Shown: piece by piece, positions 60,983-64,000 of the stretch
Position numbering within the stretch: the stretch's first letter is position 1
Layout of the letters: every line of letters starts with the position of its first letter
Assembly: GCF_004298145.1 (NCBI RefSeq)
Contig: NZ_SCRH01000017.1
Location: forward strand, 87,894-151,893
DNA from: Mycobacterium sp.
GTDB lineage: Bacteria; Actinomycetota; Actinomycetes; Mycobacteriales; Mycobacteriaceae
Direction: 5' to 3'
Length of the DNA stretch: 64,000 nt
Notes under the pieces: model-generated
Told to the model about the DNA's origin: nothing
The model's database searches: none
What the model saw: only the letters and a program-made list of their open reading frames with translations
Made by a program: the position numbers and the translations under genes

Positions 60983-61572
60983 CACAGCCATTGGACCAGG
61001 TGCGCGCACATGTGCGGGCTCACTTCGGCGACGTCGAGCCCGATTCGGCGAGCGTGACGTTTCTGGGCACCGAGACCATCGAAGTGCTGCGATTCCGCGG
61101 GGCAAACGGCGTGGTGCATTACGTTTCGTTGGGCTGCTCGCGCCACCCGATGGCCGAACCGAGCCTGGACATCGCCGACCCGGTGCGCGGCCCGCGCGCC
61201 GAAATCGTCCTGCAGTTACGCGGTCCCGGCCCGATCACCGGAATCGCCCGCAGCCTCGCGATACTGGCGGCAACTCCGTCCGTCGAGGGTGCCGTGCTGG
61301 GTGCCGATGCGCTGATCGACCTCGGCTCGCCGCTGTGGGCATCGCCGTCGGGGCGGGTACCGTTCACCGCCGCGCTGTTGGGCGCCAGCGAGATCCGGGA
61401 TCTGCCGCTGGAGCCGCCCCGCGACCCGGTGCAGTTCTTGTCGGTGACTCCGATCACCGCGACCGAAGCGGCGTGGGTGCGGCTGAAAGGTGCCGAGGCG
61501 ATGCGGCAAGCGTGGGATAACGACGGCGTCGATGTGCTGAACACGAATCGCCCTGCCGCACAGCCCCACTGA
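60979..61572 (+). CDS. Suppressor-of-fused (SUFU) domain protein coupled to sugC
   Basis: The 197-residue soluble protein resembles the bacterial SUFU family (early [29 protein letters not shown], and [19 protein letters not shown] late). The family role is unknown; several members sit with toxin-immunity genes. Here the ATG overlaps the sugC stop, so it is translated with the trehalose importer, a link I do not recall from M. tuberculosis H37Rv. It may regulate or stabilise the transporter. It is convergent with corA, 16 bp apart. Confidence 0.75.
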   Translation: MTQPLDQVRAHVRAHFGDVEPDSASVTFLGTETIEVLRFRGANGVVHYVSLGCSRHPMAEPSLDIADPVRGPRAEIVLQLRGPGPITGIARSLAILAATPSVEGAVLGADALIDLGSPLWASPSGRVPFTAALLGASEIRDLPLEPPRDPVQFLSVTPITATEAAWVRLKGAEAMRQAWDNDGVDVLNTNRPAAQPH

Positions 61573-61588
61573 CGCTCGGCACGGAACG

Positions 61589-62695
61589 TTAGAGCCAGTT
61601 GCGGTTGCGGAATTGGAAATACAGCACCAGGCAGATGACGACCATGCCGGCGATGATCCCCGGGTAGCCCCACGTCCAGTTCAGCTCGGGCATGAAATGG
61701 AAATTCATCCCGTAGATGGCGGCGACCATGGTGGGCACCGCCAAGATGCCGGCCCAGGCCGCCATCTTGCGCATGTCGTTGTTCTGCTGCATCCCGACCC
61801 GGGCCAACGCCGCCTGGATCAACGAGTTGAGCATGTCGTCGTAGCTGGCGATCTGGTCCGCGGCCTCGGAGTGGTGGTCGGCGACGTCGCGCAGATAGCG
61901 CCGCACTTCCTTGGAGATCACGTCTTTGTTGTCCATCTGGATGCGATGGAACGCGGCCGACAGCGGATTGACGCACCGGCGTAGCTCCACGACCTCGCGC
62001 TTGAGCAGATAGATCGGTTCGACGTCGATCTTGCTGCCCGGCGCGAACGCCAAACCCTCGATGCTGTCGATGTCGGACAACATCAAACTGCTCACGTCGA
62101 GGTAGTGGTCCACCACGTGGTCGGCGATCGCGTGCATCACCGCGTAGGGACCCAGTCGCATCTGCTCGGGATCGCCGTCCATCCGCCTGCGCACGTCGAA
62201 CAGTCCGCCGTGCTCACCGTGGCGGACCGTGACCACGAAATCGCGGCCGACGAAGACCATGATCTCGCCGGTCTCGACGATCTCGCGGGCCAGCACCACC
62301 GATTCGTGGGGAACGTAATTGACGGTCTTGAGGACGAGGAACAGCGTGTCGTCGTATCGCTCCACCTTGGGCCGCTGATGGGCGCACACCGCGTCTTCCA
62401 CGGCGAGCGGATGCAGCCCGAAAACGTCGGCTACTTCCTGCATCTGGGCCTGGTTGGGTTCGCGCAGGCCCACCCAGACGAATCCTTCGTGCCCCATCGC
62501 TTCGATCTCGCGCACTTTGTGCAGGGAGGCGGCGTAGCCGAGCTTGCCGGGCAATCGGTGGCCGTCGGCGTAGACGGCGCAGTCAACCAGCGTTTCCCTG
62601 GGTGGTTGAGCATCCGGGCCCGGCGGCCGTTCCGGTTGCAGCGCCAGCGGCCGAAGCGCTTCGGGCAGTGCGTCGAATCCTTGGAACACATCCAC
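61589..62695 (-). CDS. corA: CorA-type Mg2+/Co2+ channel
   Basis: The 368-residue protein has the large cytoplasmic CorA domain and two C-terminal helices (about 306-326 and 340-360) with the selectivity motif GMN in AAIYGMNFHFMPELNW. It imports Mg2+ as a pentamer. GTG start at 62695 is used; a second GTG at 62689 is better spaced from the GGGAGG ribosome site, so the first two residues are uncertain. It matches Rv1239c in position. Confidence 0.92.
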   Translation of the reverse strand: MDVFQGFDALPEALRPLALQPERPPGPDAQPPRETLVDCAVYADGHRLPGKLGYAASLHKVREIEAMGHEGFVWVGLREPNQAQMQEVADVFGLHPLAVEDAVCAHQRPKVERYDDTLFLVLKTVNYVPHESVVLAREIVETGEIMVFVGRDFVVTVRHGEHGGLFDVRRRMDGDPEQMRLGPYAVMHAIADHVVDHYLDVSSLMLSDIDSIEGLAFAPGSKIDVEPIYLLKREVVELRRCVNPLSAAFHRIQMDNKDVISKEVRRYLRDVADHHSEAADQIASYDDMLNSLIQAALARVGMQQNNDMRKMAAWAGILAVPTMVAAIYGMNFHFMPELNWTWGYPGIIAGMVVICLVLYFQFRNRNWL

Positions 62696-62879
62696 CTCCC
62701 ACGCGGCGCAGGTCCGACCAGGCGGTGCTCCATGCTACGCGTCCCGGCTGTTGAAAGCCTGACGATCAGGCGTCGCAGAAAGCCCTGGTAGCGGACCGGA
62801 GATTGTGGGCCGGCGAGGGTGCGCTAGTTTCGAGCCGAAACCCGAATCTGCACAACATCTCCACAAGGAGTACATCGAC

Positions 62880-63869
62880 GTGAGTGCAAGTCCCCTCAAG
62901 GTCGCCGTCACCGGTGCCGCCGGCCAGATCGGCTACAGCCTGTTGTTCCGCCTGGCGAGTGGCTCGTTGCTGGGCCCCGACCGCCCGATCGAGCTGCGCC
63001 TCCTTGAGATCGAGCCCGCTCTCAAGGCGCTCGAAGGCGTCGTGATGGAGCTCGACGACTGCGCCTTCCCGCTGCTGTCCGGCGTCCAGATCGGCGCGGA
63101 CGCGAACAAGATCTTCGACGGCGTGAACTTGGCCCTGCTCGTCGGCGCGCGGCCGCGCGGCCCGGGCATGGAGCGCAGCGACCTGCTTGAGGCCAACGGC
63201 GCGATCTTCACCGCCCAGGGCAAAGCGCTCAACTCGGTCGCCGCCGATGACGTCCGCATCGGCGTGACCGGCAACCCGGCCAACACCAACGCGCTCATCG
63301 CGCTGAGCAACGCCCCCGACATCCCCAAGGAGCGGTTCTCGGCGCTGACCCGCCTGGACCACAACCGGGCAATTTCCCAGCTGGCCAAGAAGACCGGTGC
63401 CGCGGTCACCGACATCAAGAAGGTGACGATCTGGGGCAACCACTCCGCGACCCAGTACCCCGACATCTTCCACGCCGAGGTCGGTGGCAAGAACGCCGCC
63501 GAGGTCGTCAACGACCAAAACTGGATCGAGAACGACTTCATCCCGACGGTCGCCAAGCGCGGCGCGGCGATCATCGACGCGCGCGGCGCGTCCTCGGCCG
63601 CGTCGGCCGCCTCGGCGACCGTCGACGCCGCCCGCTCCTGGCTGCTGGGCAGCCCGGAGGGTGACTGGGTGTCGATGGCGGTCTTCTCCGATGGCTCCTA
63701 CGGCGTGCCCGAGGGCATCGTGTCGTCGTTCCCGGTGACCACGAAGGACGGCAACTGGTCGATCGTGCAGGGGCTGGAGATCGACGAGTTCTCCCGCGGC
63801 CGCATCGACAAGACCACTGCCGAGCTGGTCGACGAGCGGACCGCTGTCACCGAGCTCAAGCTGATCTGA
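62880..63869 (+). CDS. mdh: Malate dehydrogenase
   Basis: The 329-residue NAD-dependent enzyme interconverts malate and oxaloacetate in the TCA cycle. It has the Rossmann motif [29 protein letters not shown], the Asp of TRLDHNRA and the catalytic His in [12 protein letters not shown]. The GTG at 62880 follows AAGGAG and gives the 329 residues of the M. tuberculosis enzyme. A tandem repeat begins 3 bp after its stop. Confidence 0.95.
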   Translation: MSASPLKVAVTGAAGQIGYSLLFRLASGSLLGPDRPIELRLLEIEPALKALEGVVMELDDCAFPLLSGVQIGADANKIFDGVNLALLVGARPRGPGMERSDLLEANGAIFTAQGKALNSVAADDVRIGVTGNPANTNALIALSNAPDIPKERFSALTRLDHNRAISQLAKKTGAAVTDIKKVTIWGNHSATQYPDIFHAEVGGKNAAEVVNDQNWIENDFIPTVAKRGAAIIDARGASSAASAASATVDAARSWLLGSPEGDWVSMAVFSDGSYGVPEGIVSSFPVTTKDGNWSIVQGLEIDEFSRGRIDKTTAELVDERTAVTELKLI

Positions 63870-63871
63870 GA

Positions 63872-64000
63872 GCCGGGCGCAGCGGGTCGGCACTATGACC
63901 CGTGGCGATCGCCAGCGCGGCGGGGCCGGGCGTAGCGGGTCGGCACTATGACCCGTGGCGATCGCCAGCGCGGCGGGGCCGGGCGTAGCGGGTCGGCACT
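63872..64000. repeat. 53-bp tandem repeat running off the window edge
   Basis: Units start at 63872, 63925 and 63978 with period 53; the third is cut by the window end. Read on the minus strand each holds the 37-bp core GACCCGCTACGCCCGG... shared with the arrays at 28705 and 51855, so this is the same family in inverted orientation, with a 16-bp instead of 19-bp spacer. Confidence 0.93.

Overview
The window is mycobacterial chromosome (about 68% G+C, many GTG starts, PE and PPE proteins, 4-bp ATGA/GTGA overlaps). Gene content and order follow the stretch of the Mycobacterium tuberculosis map from about Rv1184c to Rv1240 (fadD/chp lipid genes, pruCAB, fadD36, dapD, dapE, fadD6, folP2, gpgS, tagA, glgM, glgC, an ABC exporter with its TetR regulator, sigE-rseA-htrA-tatB, mrp, lpqY-sugABC, corA, mdh). 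Differences from M. tuberculosis suggest a slow-growing non-tuberculous species, possibly of the M. avium complex. Species identity is inference; orthologue names rest on remembered protein sequences and synteny, not on a search.

Layout. 1-5455 (minus strand): a lipid-export/acylation block (partial Chp2-like acyltransferase, Gap/Sap-like membrane protein, fatty acyl-AMP ligase) preceded by a PPE2-like PPE gene that carries an upstream cobalamin riboswitch. 5540-9827: proline catabolism, pruC divergent from pruA-pruB. 9821-21564: a block I do not remember from M. tuberculosis at this place. It is a nine-gene minus-strand operon (P450, FadE, MaoC, DUF35, FadE, MaoC, Ltp2-like aldolase, Zn-alcohol dehydrogenase, TetR) divergent from an aldehyde dehydrogenase plus a tandem type III CoA-transferase, with a perfect inverted repeat between them. 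Together these genes could take a terminal methyl group to an acyl-CoA and then remove it by dehydrogenation, hydration and retro-aldol cleavage, as the igr operon does for the cholesterol side chain. 21608-25387: hydrolase, fadD36, transporter. 25391-30040: dapD and dapE of lysine/peptidoglycan synthesis, separated by a PE-PPE pair and a tandem-repeat array. 30037-38051: a large ATPase, a LOG-family protein, fadD6, folP2, gpgS and small genes. 38081-40636: divergent glgM/glgC for maltose-1-phosphate/glycogen synthesis. 40661-46269: hydrolase, methyltransferase-like protein, ABC exporter and RaaS-type regulator. 46381-50647: O-methyltransferase, then the SigE envelope-stress module (sigE, rseA, htrA) and tatB. 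50665-55885: mrp, a lytic transglycosylase and membrane/CBS proteins. 56069-61572: the LpqY-SugABC trehalose importer with a coupled SUFU-domain gene. 61589-63869: corA and mdh.

Three tandem arrays (28705-28960, 51855-52022, 63872-64000) belong to one 53-56-bp MIRU-like repeat family with a shared 37-bp core. I found no tRNA, rRNA, CRISPR array, transposase or integrase. Gene-free stretches over 300 bp are 5075-5539 (riboswitch and leader) and 26345-26688 (a 17-bp inverted repeat).
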